Below are positions 17,183 to 25,925 of a stretch of DNA of 64,000 nucleotides, one piece after another (the first letter of the stretch is position 1; every line of letters starts with the position of its first letter). The stretch is taken from contig JAPOWV010000083.1 of the NCBI GenBank assembly GCA_026707445.1, positions 1 to 64,000 on the forward strand, read 5' to 3'. Source of the DNA: Gammaproteobacteria bacterium (GTDB lineage: Bacteria; Pseudomonadota; Gammaproteobacteria; Steroidobacterales; Foliamicaceae). A program made the position numbers and the translations under genes. The notes beneath the pieces are model-generated. The model was given only the letters and a program-made list of their open reading frames with translations, had not been told where the DNA came from and searched no databases.

Positions 17183-17920
17183 TCAGGCGGAACCGGCGCC
17201 GTCCTGCGCGTAGTGTCCGCCGGCGTGCATGTGCTGGAGATAGATTTTCTCCACGTCGGCGTGGGTTACCTCGCCGGTGCTGAGTTCATCGACCAGGCGT
17301 CCTTCCTTCATGATGCCGATGCGCGTGCCGGTTTCCTTGGCCCGGAAAAGATCGTGGGTGGCCATCAGGATCGCGGCGCCGTGCGACTTGAGATTCAGCA
17401 GCAGTTCAGAGAACTCGTTGCTGGCCTTGGGATCCAGTCCGGCCGTCGGTTCGTCCAGCAACAGCGCCCTGGCCTGCTTGGCCAGCGCGATGGCCACGCC
17501 GACTTTCTGGCGCATTCCCTTCGAGTAAGTCTTTACCCGCCGGTCCACGGCCTCCTCTTCAAGGCCCACGCGCCGCAGGAAGTCGCGATACTCGTCCTGC
17601 GAGTAGTCATGTCCCCCCAACTGGGAAAAATAGCGCAGGTTCTCCAGCGCCGTCAGGTTCCCGTACAGCATGACCTGCTCGGGAATGTAGGCCAGCAGCT
17701 TCTTGGTTTCCAGTGGCTGTTCCGCGACGTCCAGTCCGCACACCGTTGCCGTGCCCCCATCCGGCCGGATGAAGTTCAGAAACAGGCTGATGGTGGTTGT
17801 CTTGCCGGCGCCGTTGGCGCCCAGCAGGCAATAGATGTCGCCACCCTCTACGGTCATGTCCAGACCCTTGAGGGCTTCTATGTCGCCATAGTTCTTCGTA
17901 AGTTTCGTAGCTTGCAGCAA
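17183..17920 (-). CDS. ABC transporter ATP-binding protein
   Basis: The 245-residue ATPase has Walker A GANGAGKTT (33-41 region), signature YSKGMRQKV, Walker B LLLDEPTAGLDP and switch His in MATHDL. It belongs to the NosF/CcmA-like subgroup that serves ABC-2 permeases. The start is TTG 17920, supported by GGGGGAGA seven bases upstream and an immediate family-typical N terminus (LQATKLTKNYGDIEAL). The C terminus ends in a His-rich tail (HMHAGGHYAQDG), a possible metal-binding tail. It is the first gene of the exporter operon. Confidence 0.9.
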   Translation of the reverse strand: MLQATKLTKNYGDIEALKGLDMTVEGGDIYCLLGANGAGKTTTISLFLNFIRPDGGTATVCGLDVAEQPLETKKLLAYIPEQVMLYGNLTALENLRYFSQLGGHDYSQDEYRDFLRRVGLEEEAVDRRVKTYSKGMRQKVGVAIALAKQARALLLDEPTAGLDPKASNEFSELLLNLKSHGAAILMATHDLFRAKETGTRIGIMKEGRLVDELSTGEVTHADVEKIYLQHMHAGGHYAQDGAGSA

Positions 17921-17946
17921 AGCGCTATCTCCCCCACGCTATCCCG

Positions 17947-17952
17947 ATTATA
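17947..17952 (-). promoter_or_regulatory. Candidate -10 box (TATAAT) for the ABC exporter operon
   Basis: A perfect TATAAT on the minus strand lies 27 bases before the TTG start of the ATPase gene, in an otherwise GC-rich spacer. No good -35 hexamer is seen 16-18 bases upstream, so an activator may be needed. The box sits in the loop of an imperfect inverted repeat (about 17929-17975). Confidence 0.4.
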
Positions 17953-18043
17953 GGGCGAACTTTTTCGTGGGAGATTCGTGCATCGCGGGACCCTCCCCCG
18001 GGGTCATGCTCAAGGACCGTATCTTTCTTTACACGAGCATCAA

Positions 18044-19729
18044 CTAATCGTCGTTGAGGCGTTGATTTCTTTGATAATCATAGAGGGAAGGGACCGATTC
18101 GAGCGGTTCGTTGAGCCTTTCGACATACGGCGTGGGCCGGTAATCCAGTTTGAATTCTCGATTGCCGTGCAGACCGACTATTCGGGCCATCGGTCCTTCG
18201 TCCAGGCCCTGCACCGTAACGACTTCATCTGCGTATGCTCCGCCTGTAACCAGTACGCGCAGGTTCCAGGTGGTATTGAATCCGCCGTGACCGGGCTGCC
18301 AGTAGCCGGCGCCGCTTCCGTCAAACACCGGCACGACCGGCCCATCGTTGCTTCGGACTGCCCGCATGTGCAGGGTTACGTTGTCGAACAGGTTCTGGTG
18401 ATTCGCACCGGCATGCTGGTCGAGCGTCGGGCGAACGAAAACCTCGGCGTTCTTGAAGACGCATTTCGTTGCTTGAGTGTTGAACGACAAAGAATGCAGA
18501 ACCGGATTCATGACCGTAATATTCTCCGCCAGCACGTTATGCACGTTGCCCATGTGCACGGCGTAGTGAGCAGGCCGGGCGCCATCGGTAATCACGTCCC
18601 TGTAAGTCAGGTTGGCGCTGTTGTAGCTCAGGATGCCGCTGTCGGCGTTGGTGATGCGAATGTTCCTCGCCCAGGAATCGAACGAGCTCGTGAAGTAGAT
18701 TCCGTTGTAGCCGCGCTCCATGTGGTGGCCGAAGAACGGAGAATCGGGAAACTCGAGTCTGAGGTCTTCGATTCCGACGTGCTGCAAGCCATCCCAGGCG
18801 GCAACCTGCGCGGGAATCGTGTCGTTCGCATCGTGCAGCAGCGGGTCGGCCAGTTGCAAGTTGCGGCCGTCGACCCTTAGCACCCGGGATGTCTGGCGAA
18901 CAAGCGGCCGCTCCGGAAACGACCAGTGATGAGAGCCCGCGCTTTCATATTCGGCGCCGTAGAGTGACTTGATGATTCCGGCGTCGCGTCCGGTGCGGTT
19001 GATCCACTGCAACTGAATGATGTCGCCTTCGTCGATACCGGCTGTCGAGGAAAGCACGATGGTCCGTGAGCCTCTTGCGCCGGCCTCAATATCCGCCAGT
19101 TTTTCGATCTTCGGGTCGTATTCGACCAGGTAAGGCGCTTCACGCACGCCCGGCTTCTGTATCCAGATGAAACCACCGCTCCATGAATACTCGGAGAAAT
19201 AGTCATTGAGATTCCTGCCCGGATCTACCTCGCGCTTGTCGAGCTGCACCAGGTACTGCCTGAGCTCGTCCAGTGACGTACTTCGGTCGACTTGTTTCAG
19301 GGGGCGGGGAAAGTAAAGGACGGTGCCGCCCGGGCCGGAGCCTGCGCCCTGCAAAACAAAACTCGAGCGTTCGATTCGCAGCACTTCCGAGATGACATAT
19401 CTGCCGGCTGAAAACCGTACGATCACGGGACCGGTCAGGTCATTCGCTTGCGATATCGCGGCCAGAATCGCTTTCGTATCGTCTGTATCGTCGTTGGCGG
19501 AGGCGCCGAAATCGTCAACCCTGACCACGGTCCCGGATGCGTCCGGTATCGCGGCCAGGCCATTCCCGTACCCCGCAAAAGAAAAATCCGGCAAGTAATT
19601 GTCACGCGTTAATGTCTCTGTGGACAATAATGTGGGAAGTTCGCCCTTCGACTGATCCGCATCCAGGAACGGCGGGCAGAGCAGCAGGATAGTCATGCCG
19701 AGTGTTAGGAATAAGTTCCTATATATCAT
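18044..19729 (-). CDS. Secreted right-handed beta-helix protein (pectate-lyase-3 superfamily)
   Basis: The product is about 561 residues with a signal peptide (LFLTLGMTILLLCPPFL). The opening VRVDDFGASANDDTDDTKAI is the hallmark of the Pectate_lyase_3/GH28-like fold, followed by Asn/Gly-rich helix rungs (ITNADSGILSYNSANLTYRD; GNVHNVLAENITVMNP). A carbohydrate lyase or hydrolase is likely, but no catalytic set can be named and the substrate is open. ATG 19729 is used; ATG 19768 in frame gives a longer leader and neither has a strong ribosome site. It is divergent from the TonB receptor at 19943 and shares its control region. Confidence 0.72.
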   Translation of the reverse strand: MIYRNLFLTLGMTILLLCPPFLDADQSKGELPTLLSTETLTRDNYLPDFSFAGYGNGLAAIPDASGTVVRVDDFGASANDDTDDTKAILAAISQANDLTGPVIVRFSAGRYVISEVLRIERSSFVLQGAGSGPGGTVLYFPRPLKQVDRSTSLDELRQYLVQLDKREVDPGRNLNDYFSEYSWSGGFIWIQKPGVREAPYLVEYDPKIEKLADIEAGARGSRTIVLSSTAGIDEGDIIQLQWINRTGRDAGIIKSLYGAEYESAGSHHWSFPERPLVRQTSRVLRVDGRNLQLADPLLHDANDTIPAQVAAWDGLQHVGIEDLRLEFPDSPFFGHHMERGYNGIYFTSSFDSWARNIRITNADSGILSYNSANLTYRDVITDGARPAHYAVHMGNVHNVLAENITVMNPVLHSLSFNTQATKCVFKNAEVFVRPTLDQHAGANHQNLFDNVTLHMRAVRSNDGPVVPVFDGSGAGYWQPGHGGFNTTWNLRVLVTGGAYADEVVTVQGLDEGPMARIVGLHGNREFKLDYRPTPYVERLNEPLESVPSLYDYQRNQRLNDD

Positions 19730-19856
19730 GTAGTTGATACCGTGGAATGAATGGCGGCTGTGGCTCATGGCTTTTCTGGAACAAATATTACCAAGACAAA
19801 ATCCGGGCGGCAAACCTCCGTCGCTTACCACTGATTTGCCGTGAATGTTGCATCTA

Positions 19857-19884
19857 TTGACACCGGTGTAATACTGTGTATCTT
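19857..19884 (+). promoter_or_regulatory. Promoter with overlapping LacI-type palindrome
   Basis: TTGACA (19857-19862) and TATCTT (19879-19884), spaced 16 bases, form a candidate sigma-70 promoter for the TonB receptor at 19943. The palindrome ACACCGGTGT (19860-19869) overlaps the -35 box and has the even, CG-centred symmetry usual for LacI-family operators. It differs from the palindrome near the local LacI gene, so another regulator, possibly outside the window, may bind here. Confidence 0.5.
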
Positions 19885-19942
19885 ATACGCTCGAATCAGT
19901 TCATCCATTATGGGGTGAGAATACTCACCGGGGAGCAATCCA

Positions 19943-22861
19943 TTGAAATATCAACCCACTATTGCTGCGCTCGCGCTGGCCGCGACGACGCTGGTCTTTT
20001 CGGCTGGGGCCATCGCGCAGGACGACGAGCCTTTGGAAGAGATTGTCGTTACGGGCATCCGCGGATCCCTGGCTGCTGCCGTGGACCAGAAACGAGACTC
20101 GGACCAACTGGTCGAAGTCATTATTGCGGAGGATATCGGCAAGCTGCCCGATCAAAACCTGGCGGAAGTGCTTGAAAATATTACCGGCATCCAGATTACC
20201 CGTACTGCCGGCGTCGGCACCGGCGTTCAGATCCGCGGCACCAATTCAAACCGGGTCGAGTTCAATGGTGTTTCCACGGTAAATTCCGGTTCCGGGCGCA
20301 GCGGCATCAATTTCGAAGATGTCAATCCGGCGATTATTTCAGCGGTCGAAGTGACCAAATCACCTGACGCCGCAACCATCGAAGGCTCCGTAGGCGGCAC
20401 AATCAACCTCAAGACGATACGTCCGCTTGATCTGCCGGCGACATTGGGCGCGATCAGGGTCCAGTACGAAGACAGCAGCCTGAGTTCCGAAAGCATGACG
20501 CCAAGATTCTCCGGCGCATTTGGCGACAATTGGTCGACGGGTGCGGGCGAGGTCGGTTTTGTCATCAGCGGCAGCGTAACCGAGCAGGAGTCGGTGTCGT
20601 TTCGTCCTCGCACCGACCGCGACAATCGCGTTTCGCCGGCCGCCGCGGTCGATCCATCTGAATTTCTCGGTATCCAGTTCCTGGTTCAGGAGCAGGAAAA
20701 CTACGACTACGACACCGTCAATCTTGCGTCGACCTTCGAGTGGGCGCCCAGTGACAACCTGAAGTTTCATGCCGACGTCGTTATCAATGAGCAGGAACGA
20801 AGCCAGGACAGTTACCGGCTTCAGGCATCCGGCGTCAGCACGCTGAGAAACCTCAGCGTTCCCACGGCCTATGAAACGGTTGATTTCGGTGTCGGTCCCG
20901 GCAGGTTCCCCGCCGCGCTTCAGGGCACGCTCGAGCCGGATCTGGCCAACGATGATGACGATCCCAACCTGCGTTTCTCAAGCGATACCGGGTCTCGCGT
21001 TACCGATAGCCAGATCATTGCGCTCGGTGGTGACTGGAATGGCGAAAGATGGTCCGTAAGCGCCGAGTACGCGATGACGACGTCGGACACGTCCAACCCC
21101 AACCTCAGCACGACCCTGAACTTCATAAACCCGAACTGCCCTCTCGACGGGAGCAGCAACGACAACTGCGTGCCGTTCGTCTATGACTTGTCCGGTGGCA
21201 CATTGTCGTGGGGCGTCAATTTCGATTCGCCCTTCGCACCGGCGCCGGGTGATCTGCTGGACCCGGCCAATGTCGTTCTGGACCAGGTGATTATTGGTCG
21301 CAATACAACCGAGAACGAGGAAGATGCATTCCGCATGGACTTCTCCTGGGACGCGGATTGGAACGGCATTACGACACTCGACGTTGGTTTCCGCTACGGT
21401 GAGTCTTCAAGTCGGTTCAACCGCATTCAGGACCGGATTGGCGGCTTCAGCCGGATGGTGGACAGCCCGAACGGTGTCATGTTCTCGGAATTGCTGGTGC
21501 CGGGACCCAGCAACTTTGATAAGGGCGACGGCAGAACGTTGTTCATTCGCGATTTCCTGCTGGTCGACCCGGACCGCGCCTTTTCCGACCCGGACGGCAC
21601 GCTGGCCATTCTGGAGGCGGCGGTTGTAGCGCACGATCCGGTCAGTCCGGATACCGCCAGACTTGCATCCGATCGGAATCAGTTCTATGACGTCGGCGAA
21701 GAGACCACGGCCCTGTATGCGCAAGCGAACTTCGAGGCCGGTATTTTCCGCGGCAATGTAGGCGTGCGCTATGTCGAGACCGAAGTCGATTCGGTGGCGT
21801 ACGGCTTTGAGGACGCTGCGGGCAACAGATCGCTGGAGTCGACCAAGGGCAAGTACGACTTCCTGCTGCCGCGATTGAATGTAGCAGCCGAGGTAAGCGA
21901 CGACGTGATCGTTCGATTTGGCTATGGCTCGGACATCCGGCGTCCGGGTTTCAACAGGATCAGTACTGCGTTTGCGGCCGACAATCAGGAAAACTCCGCC
22001 ATCGATCAGGGGAACCCCAACCTCAAGCCCGAGGAAGTGGATTCGCTGGATCTGGCGGTCGAGTGGTACTTTGCCGAGTCGGCACTGGTCAGCCTCGGTT
22101 ACTTCACGAAGGACCGCACGGACATCATCGGACAAGTCTTCGAAGGCGCATTGCTGGTTGAGGATGCCAGTTCCACCAGTGGTCTTGCTCGTGAAACCGA
22201 TCCAAGTTGCCCGGGCGGCGGTATCTGGAACCCGACGGTCATACCCAACGTATTGGGCGACCCCAACAGGCTGGGATTGTGCGTCGACTACCAGACCTGG
22301 ACCAACGACCCGTCAACCACCACCCAGTCCGGTTTCGAGTTTGCCTTCCAGTACGACCTTTCGAGGTTCGAAGATCGTCTGGGTTGGGCGTCCGGTTTCG
22401 GCGTCATTTTCAACTACACCAACCAGGACTTCAGCGGTGGTTCGATCGTGGATTGCACGTCGGGGCGCGGTCGGCAGGTTCTGGGCGCCGATATCTGCAT
22501 TCCTCGGGGACTGCTTGACTTCTCCGAAGACGCATACAACATCACGATCTACTACGAAAAGTACGGCCTGTCCGCAAGAGCGCGCTACACGTGGCGTGAA
22601 TCGTTCCGCACACAGGACTTCGGTGGCGGCGCCAACACGAGCGGAAGCAGTACCTTCAGCTTCCCGGTCCATACGCTCGACAGAGGTCAGCTGAATGCCA
22701 GCATCAACTACTCGGTGAACGATCATCTGGATGTTGGTCTTGAAGTGGTCAACCTTACCGAAGAGCGAATTGATCAACATTGCGTTAGTACAAGCGGGCC
22801 GCTTTGTTTCGTCGGACTCCCCGACAGACGCATCGTTGTCGGTGGAATCTACCGCTTCTGA
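19943..22861 (+). CDS. TonB-dependent receptor, Xanthomonas/Caulobacter-type
   Basis: The 972-residue product has a signal peptide (cleavage near AIAQ, about 25), then EEIVVTGIRGSLAAAVDQKR, the plug start typical of the TonB-Xanth-Caul family, whose members often import oligosaccharides. Plug motifs include LPDQNLAEVLENITGIQITR and VEVTKSPDAATIEGSVGGTINLK; the barrel ends GGIYRF. The start is TTG 19943, with GGGGAG seven bases upstream. It lies upstream of the hydratase-LacI-kduI series and is a candidate importer for uronate oligomers. A hairpin follows it at 22896-22926. Confidence 0.92.
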   Translation: MKYQPTIAALALAATTLVFSAGAIAQDDEPLEEIVVTGIRGSLAAAVDQKRDSDQLVEVIIAEDIGKLPDQNLAEVLENITGIQITRTAGVGTGVQIRGTNSNRVEFNGVSTVNSGSGRSGINFEDVNPAIISAVEVTKSPDAATIEGSVGGTINLKTIRPLDLPATLGAIRVQYEDSSLSSESMTPRFSGAFGDNWSTGAGEVGFVISGSVTEQESVSFRPRTDRDNRVSPAAAVDPSEFLGIQFLVQEQENYDYDTVNLASTFEWAPSDNLKFHADVVINEQERSQDSYRLQASGVSTLRNLSVPTAYETVDFGVGPGRFPAALQGTLEPDLANDDDDPNLRFSSDTGSRVTDSQIIALGGDWNGERWSVSAEYAMTTSDTSNPNLSTTLNFINPNCPLDGSSNDNCVPFVYDLSGGTLSWGVNFDSPFAPAPGDLLDPANVVLDQVIIGRNTTENEEDAFRMDFSWDADWNGITTLDVGFRYGESSSRFNRIQDRIGGFSRMVDSPNGVMFSELLVPGPSNFDKGDGRTLFIRDFLLVDPDRAFSDPDGTLAILEAAVVAHDPVSPDTARLASDRNQFYDVGEETTALYAQANFEAGIFRGNVGVRYVETEVDSVAYGFEDAAGNRSLESTKGKYDFLLPRLNVAAEVSDDVIVRFGYGSDIRRPGFNRISTAFAADNQENSAIDQGNPNLKPEEVDSLDLAVEWYFAESALVSLGYFTKDRTDIIGQVFEGALLVEDASSTSGLARETDPSCPGGGIWNPTVIPNVLGDPNRLGLCVDYQTWTNDPSTTTQSGFEFAFQYDLSRFEDRLGWASGFGVIFNYTNQDFSGGSIVDCTSGRGRQVLGADICIPRGLLDFSEDAYNITIYYEKYGLSARARYTWRESFRTQDFGGGANTSGSSTFSFPVHTLDRGQLNASINYSVNDHLDVGLEVVNLTEERIDQHCVSTSGPLCFVGLPDRRIVVGGIYRF

Positions 22862-22895
22862 CGGAAGGACATCGATGATGGCTTCTTACTTCGCA

Positions 22896-22926
22896 GGCAG
22901 GCCCCGGATCGTTTCCGGGGCTTGCC
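22896..22926 (+). promoter_or_regulatory. Stem-loop ending at the hydratase start codon
   Basis: Arms 22896-22908 and 22913-22926 pair over about 12 of 14 positions (GCCCCGGA/TTCCGGGGC core, TCGT loop). The right arm ends one base before ATG 22927. There is no T tract, so it is not a typical terminator. In mRNA it would hide the translation start, and could lower hydratase synthesis relative to the receptor or mark a processing site. Confidence 0.45.
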
Positions 22927-23781
22927 ATGAGTCCCCCGTTGGACACTAGGGCGGACATCGACGGAATACCGCGAGAGCTCGACGCGATTTCCAGGCGCCT
23001 TGTGGCCGCACGAGCGGCTGCCGAGGCTCTGCCGGATTTTCCGGGGGCCCTTCCCGACTCCTTGGACGGGGCGTACGCAATTCAGGCAGCATCCATAGCG
23101 CGTTGGGCGGATACGGTCGCCGGTTGGAAGATCGGGATGATCCCGGCTGACCATCGGTTACGAGTTGGCGATGAGCGCCTGGCGGGCCCGATATTCAAAT
23201 CTTCCATTGTCCGCACGGAGCCTGGCGCCACCAGGACCATGCCGATTTATGCGGGTGGATTTGCCGCGGTAGAGGCCGAGTTTGTTCTGGAGCTTGACCG
23301 CGCCGTCCAGCCGACGGAAAGGGAATACTCAGACGCAGATCTGATCGACCTTGTGTCTTCGCTGTTCGTCGGAGTGGAGATTGCCAGCAGCCCCATGGCT
23401 GCGATCAACCAACTGGGTCCGACCTGTGTCATTTCCGACTTCGGCAACAATGCCGGATTACTCCTGGGACCTGCAGTAGCAAACTGGAATTCCAGAGATC
23501 TGGATTCAATGACCGCGAAAGTGATGATCGACGGCGCCGTTGTTGGCGATGCGGCGGCAAGCGCCATTCCGGGCGGTCCGCTGGCGGCGTTACGATTTCT
23601 TTTGGGTCTTGCTGCGACTCGAGGCATTGAACTTCCTGAAGGAACGTTGATATCGACCGGCGCGGTCACCGGCATTCATCGCGTGTCGGTATCTTCTGCG
23701 GCGCGTATTGATTTCGGCTCGGCTGGCTGGTTCGATGTGAAATTCATGTCCAAACGCCAGAGCGGTAACATGCCGATTTGA
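22927..23781 (+). CDS. 2-keto-4-pentenoate hydratase/fumarylacetoacetase-family protein
   Basis: The product is 284 residues. The fold is that of MhpD/FAH enzymes: VAGWKIGM near 62-69, metal-binding acidic residues in GFAAVEAEFVLELDR, LFVGVEIASSP and ISDFGNNAGLLLGP. Homologues act on 2-keto-4-enoates or 2-keto-3-deoxy sugar acids. In a uronate locus a role in an alternative KDG-type or deoxy-acid route is plausible but not shown. The start lacks a clear ribosome site and is masked by the preceding stem-loop. The stop codon (23779-23781) touches the operator for the next gene. Confidence 0.78.
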   Translation: MSPPLDTRADIDGIPRELDAISRRLVAARAAAEALPDFPGALPDSLDGAYAIQAASIARWADTVAGWKIGMIPADHRLRVGDERLAGPIFKSSIVRTEPGATRTMPIYAGGFAAVEAEFVLELDRAVQPTEREYSDADLIDLVSSLFVGVEIASSPMAAINQLGPTCVISDFGNNAGLLLGPAVANWNSRDLDSMTAKVMIDGAVVGDAAASAIPGGPLAALRFLLGLAATRGIELPEGTLISTGAVTGIHRVSVSSAARIDFGSAGWFDVKFMSKRQSGNMPI

Positions 23782-23807
23782 CAAGTGTTGTGTCTCACAA
23801 CACTTGT
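23781..23807. promoter_or_regulatory. 27-bp palindromic operator before the LacI gene
   Basis: Two perfect 12-bp arms (23781-23792 and 23796-23807) flank TCT. The core TGTTGTGTCTCACAACA recurs in inverse complement before kduD (38235-38251). It overlaps TTGACA (23778-23783), a possible -35 box. The position, just ahead of the LacI GTG start, suggests autoregulation. The odd-length centre is less usual for LacI proteins and also fits some GntR proteins. Confidence 0.65.
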
Positions 23808-23824
23808 CTTGTCCGGAGAATTCC

Positions 23825-24916
23825 GTGGGAAGAAGAAGCCGCAAAGCCGACACCGATTTCAAGGCTGCAGCCCGCAGTTGGTTCGAGAATAATCCCGACG
23901 GCCGAAAGCCGACAATGGGCGATGTGGCCCGTCTTGCCGGCGTCTCGAAAAAAACGGTATCGCGGGTCATTAATGACTCACCGCAGGTAAACGACGCGAC
24001 GCGCGCCGGGATCAAGGAACTCATACGTGACATCGGCTACAGGCCGGACCCGCAAGCGCGCGGATTCGCTTTTCGGCGTTCGTATCTCGTCGGCATGATC
24101 TACGACAATCCGACGCCACAGTATGTCGTCAATGTGCAACTGGGTATTCTCGATGGTCTGAAGGGCACCGATTTCGAACTGGTGGTTCATCCCTGCAATC
24201 GCCAGAGCGACACCTTTATCGAGGACGCACGAAAGTTCGTCGAAATGCAGAAACTCTACGGCGTCGTACTGACGCCGTCCGTATCCGAGGACGAGCGCCT
24301 CGCGGAAGCGTTGCGCGAAATCGGTTGCGCCTACATTCGCGTCGCCTCCGTCGCACTGGACATGGAGCGACGAATGATTGTTACGAACGATCGGGTCGGC
24401 GGCCGTGAGGCAGCCCGGCACCTGGCAAGTCTGGGGCATTCCCGGATTGCCGTGATCGCCGGCCGCCGGAGTTTTCGCTCCGCACACGAGCGTCGGTCCG
24501 GTTTTGAGGACGGCCTGATGGAGTTTGGCATTCGCCTGCCAATGGACTATGTATTGCAGGGCGACTATACGTTTGAGTCGGGATTGGCCAGAGGCGCCGA
24601 CCTGCTCGATCTTGATCCGCCGCCGACAGCTGCTTTCGCGGCCAATGACGAAATGGCTGCCGGCGTCTTGCAGGCACTGCATGTTGCCGGCCTGAAGGCG
24701 CCGGAAGATCTTTCGATTGTCGGTTTCGACGATTTTGAGACGGCCACTCGAATATGGCCCCGTCTGACGACAGTCCATACTCCGGCACGCAAGATTGGCC
24801 GGCTTGCAGCTCAAAGCCTCCTGGCATTTGGCGATGAAGACGTTCCGCTGGGGCCGAACCAGACCGTTCCTGAACTGATTGTCCGGGAGTCGACTCGAGA
24901 GCTGGAGAGTTCGTAA
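23825..24916 (+). CDS. LacI-family transcriptional regulator
   Basis: The product is 363 residues. An N-terminal extension of about 22 residues precedes the helix-turn-helix MGDVARLAGVSKKTVSRVIN and hinge region (IGYRPDPQARGF). A periplasmic-binding-like effector domain follows (YLVGMIYDNPTPQYV; FAANDEMAAGVLQAL; SIVGFDDFE). GTG 23825 was chosen for GGAG six bases upstream; TTG 23804 would lie inside the operator. It sits between hydratase and kduI, so it probably senses a uronate-derived ligand and controls its own operon and the kduD-TRAP operon through the shared palindrome. Confidence 0.92.
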   Translation: MGRRSRKADTDFKAAARSWFENNPDGRKPTMGDVARLAGVSKKTVSRVINDSPQVNDATRAGIKELIRDIGYRPDPQARGFAFRRSYLVGMIYDNPTPQYVVNVQLGILDGLKGTDFELVVHPCNRQSDTFIEDARKFVEMQKLYGVVLTPSVSEDERLAEALREIGCAYIRVASVALDMERRMIVTNDRVGGREAARHLASLGHSRIAVIAGRRSFRSAHERRSGFEDGLMEFGIRLPMDYVLQGDYTFESGLARGADLLDLDPPPTAAFAANDEMAAGVLQALHVAGLKAPEDLSIVGFDDFETATRIWPRLTTVHTPARKIGRLAAQSLLAFGDEDVPLGPNQTVPELIVRESTRELESS

Positions 24917-24934
24917 TCAACAAGGAGTCACGAC

Positions 24935-25777
24935 GTGTATTCAAGAACCTACCAGGCAACGCACCCGGACATGATGGATGGAGTCAGTAACGAAGCCCTG
25001 CGTGATCTTTATCTCGTTACCGGCATGTTCGTGGCCGACGAAATCAACCTGAACTATTCGCACAATGAACGCATGATTATTGGCGGCGCCGCACCCGTAT
25101 CGGAAACAGTTGTATTGCCGGATCAGACGGAACCTGTAGCGGGAGCGCCTTTTCTCGATCGACGTGAATTGGGCGTGGTCAACGTGGGTGGCGGCAGCGG
25201 CAGGATATCCGTCGATGGCAAAACGTTCGAGATGAAACCTCGAGATGGTTTATACATTCCCATGGGATCGAAAGAGGTTTCTTTCGATTGTGACAGCAAG
25301 GACAATCCTGCGCGCTACTATCTCGCCTCAACGCCTGCACACGCGCGATTCGATCTGGTCAGGATTTCCATCGACGAGGCCGTTCCTCTTGAACTGGGTT
25401 CGCTCGAGACATCAAATGAGCGCACGATCTACAAGTACATCGTGCCCGAGACTTGCCGATCGGCACAGTTGCTGCTGGGGTTGACGATTCTCAATCCAGG
25501 CAGCGTCTGGAACACAATGCCGCCGCACCTGCACGATCGACGATCGGAAATCTACTTCTACTTCGAACTGGGCGACGATCAGAAGGTGTTCCACTTCATG
25601 GGTCAGCCTGACTCGATGCGCCATATCGTTGTCAGCGATTCAGAGGCGGTTATTTCTCCGCCGTGGTCGATTCATATGGGCAGCGGAAACTCCAACTATT
25701 CCTTTATCTGGGCGATGGGCGGCGAGAATCTCGATTACACGGACATGAACGTTCTCGACATCTGCCAACTCAAGTAG
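24935..25777 (+). CDS. kduI: 5-keto-4-deoxyuronate isomerase (KduI)
   Basis: The 280-residue product converts 5-keto-4-deoxyuronate, formed from unsaturated uronates released by polysaccharide lyases, to 2,5-diketo-3-deoxygluconate. The cupin zinc site is complete: His198, His200 and Glu205 in [15 protein letters not shown], and His247 in WSIHMGSG, each two residues from the positions known in the E. coli enzyme. Length equals the family norm. The start is GTG 24935, 18 bp after the LacI stop, so it is co-transcribed with it. Its product is the substrate for KduD, encoded at 38280. Confidence 0.95.
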   Translation: MYSRTYQATHPDMMDGVSNEALRDLYLVTGMFVADEINLNYSHNERMIIGGAAPVSETVVLPDQTEPVAGAPFLDRRELGVVNVGGGSGRISVDGKTFEMKPRDGLYIPMGSKEVSFDCDSKDNPARYYLASTPAHARFDLVRISIDEAVPLELGSLETSNERTIYKYIVPETCRSAQLLLGLTILNPGSVWNTMPPHLHDRRSEIYFYFELGDDQKVFHFMGQPDSMRHIVVSDSEAVISPPWSIHMGSGNSNYSFIWAMGGENLDYTDMNVLDICQLK

Positions 25778-25813
25778 CGGTGCCCCCGCCATCGCGGAGC
25801 AGCTTACGCGGTT

Positions 25814-25925
25814 CGCCTGTGATGCTGCCTCGCCCTTCCGGGAGTTTGTGAGCCAGGGATGGCGGAACAAAGCTCCATGGATGGATTCATGCGTCTCCCG
25901 GAAGGGCGAGGCAGCATCACAGGCG
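25814..25925. repeat. Long hairpin with conserved loop, copy 1
   Basis: Perfect 31-bp arms (25814-25844 and 25895-25925) enclose a 50-nt loop. The loop shares the pattern CAGGGATGGCGGAA...GGATGG with the loops at 34160-34199 and 63050-63104, while the arms of the three copies are unrelated. It lies between convergent genes and overlaps the last codons and stop of the PLP-enzyme gene (stop 25917-25919). There is no T tract, but it could still end transcription from both sides. Confidence 0.8.
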
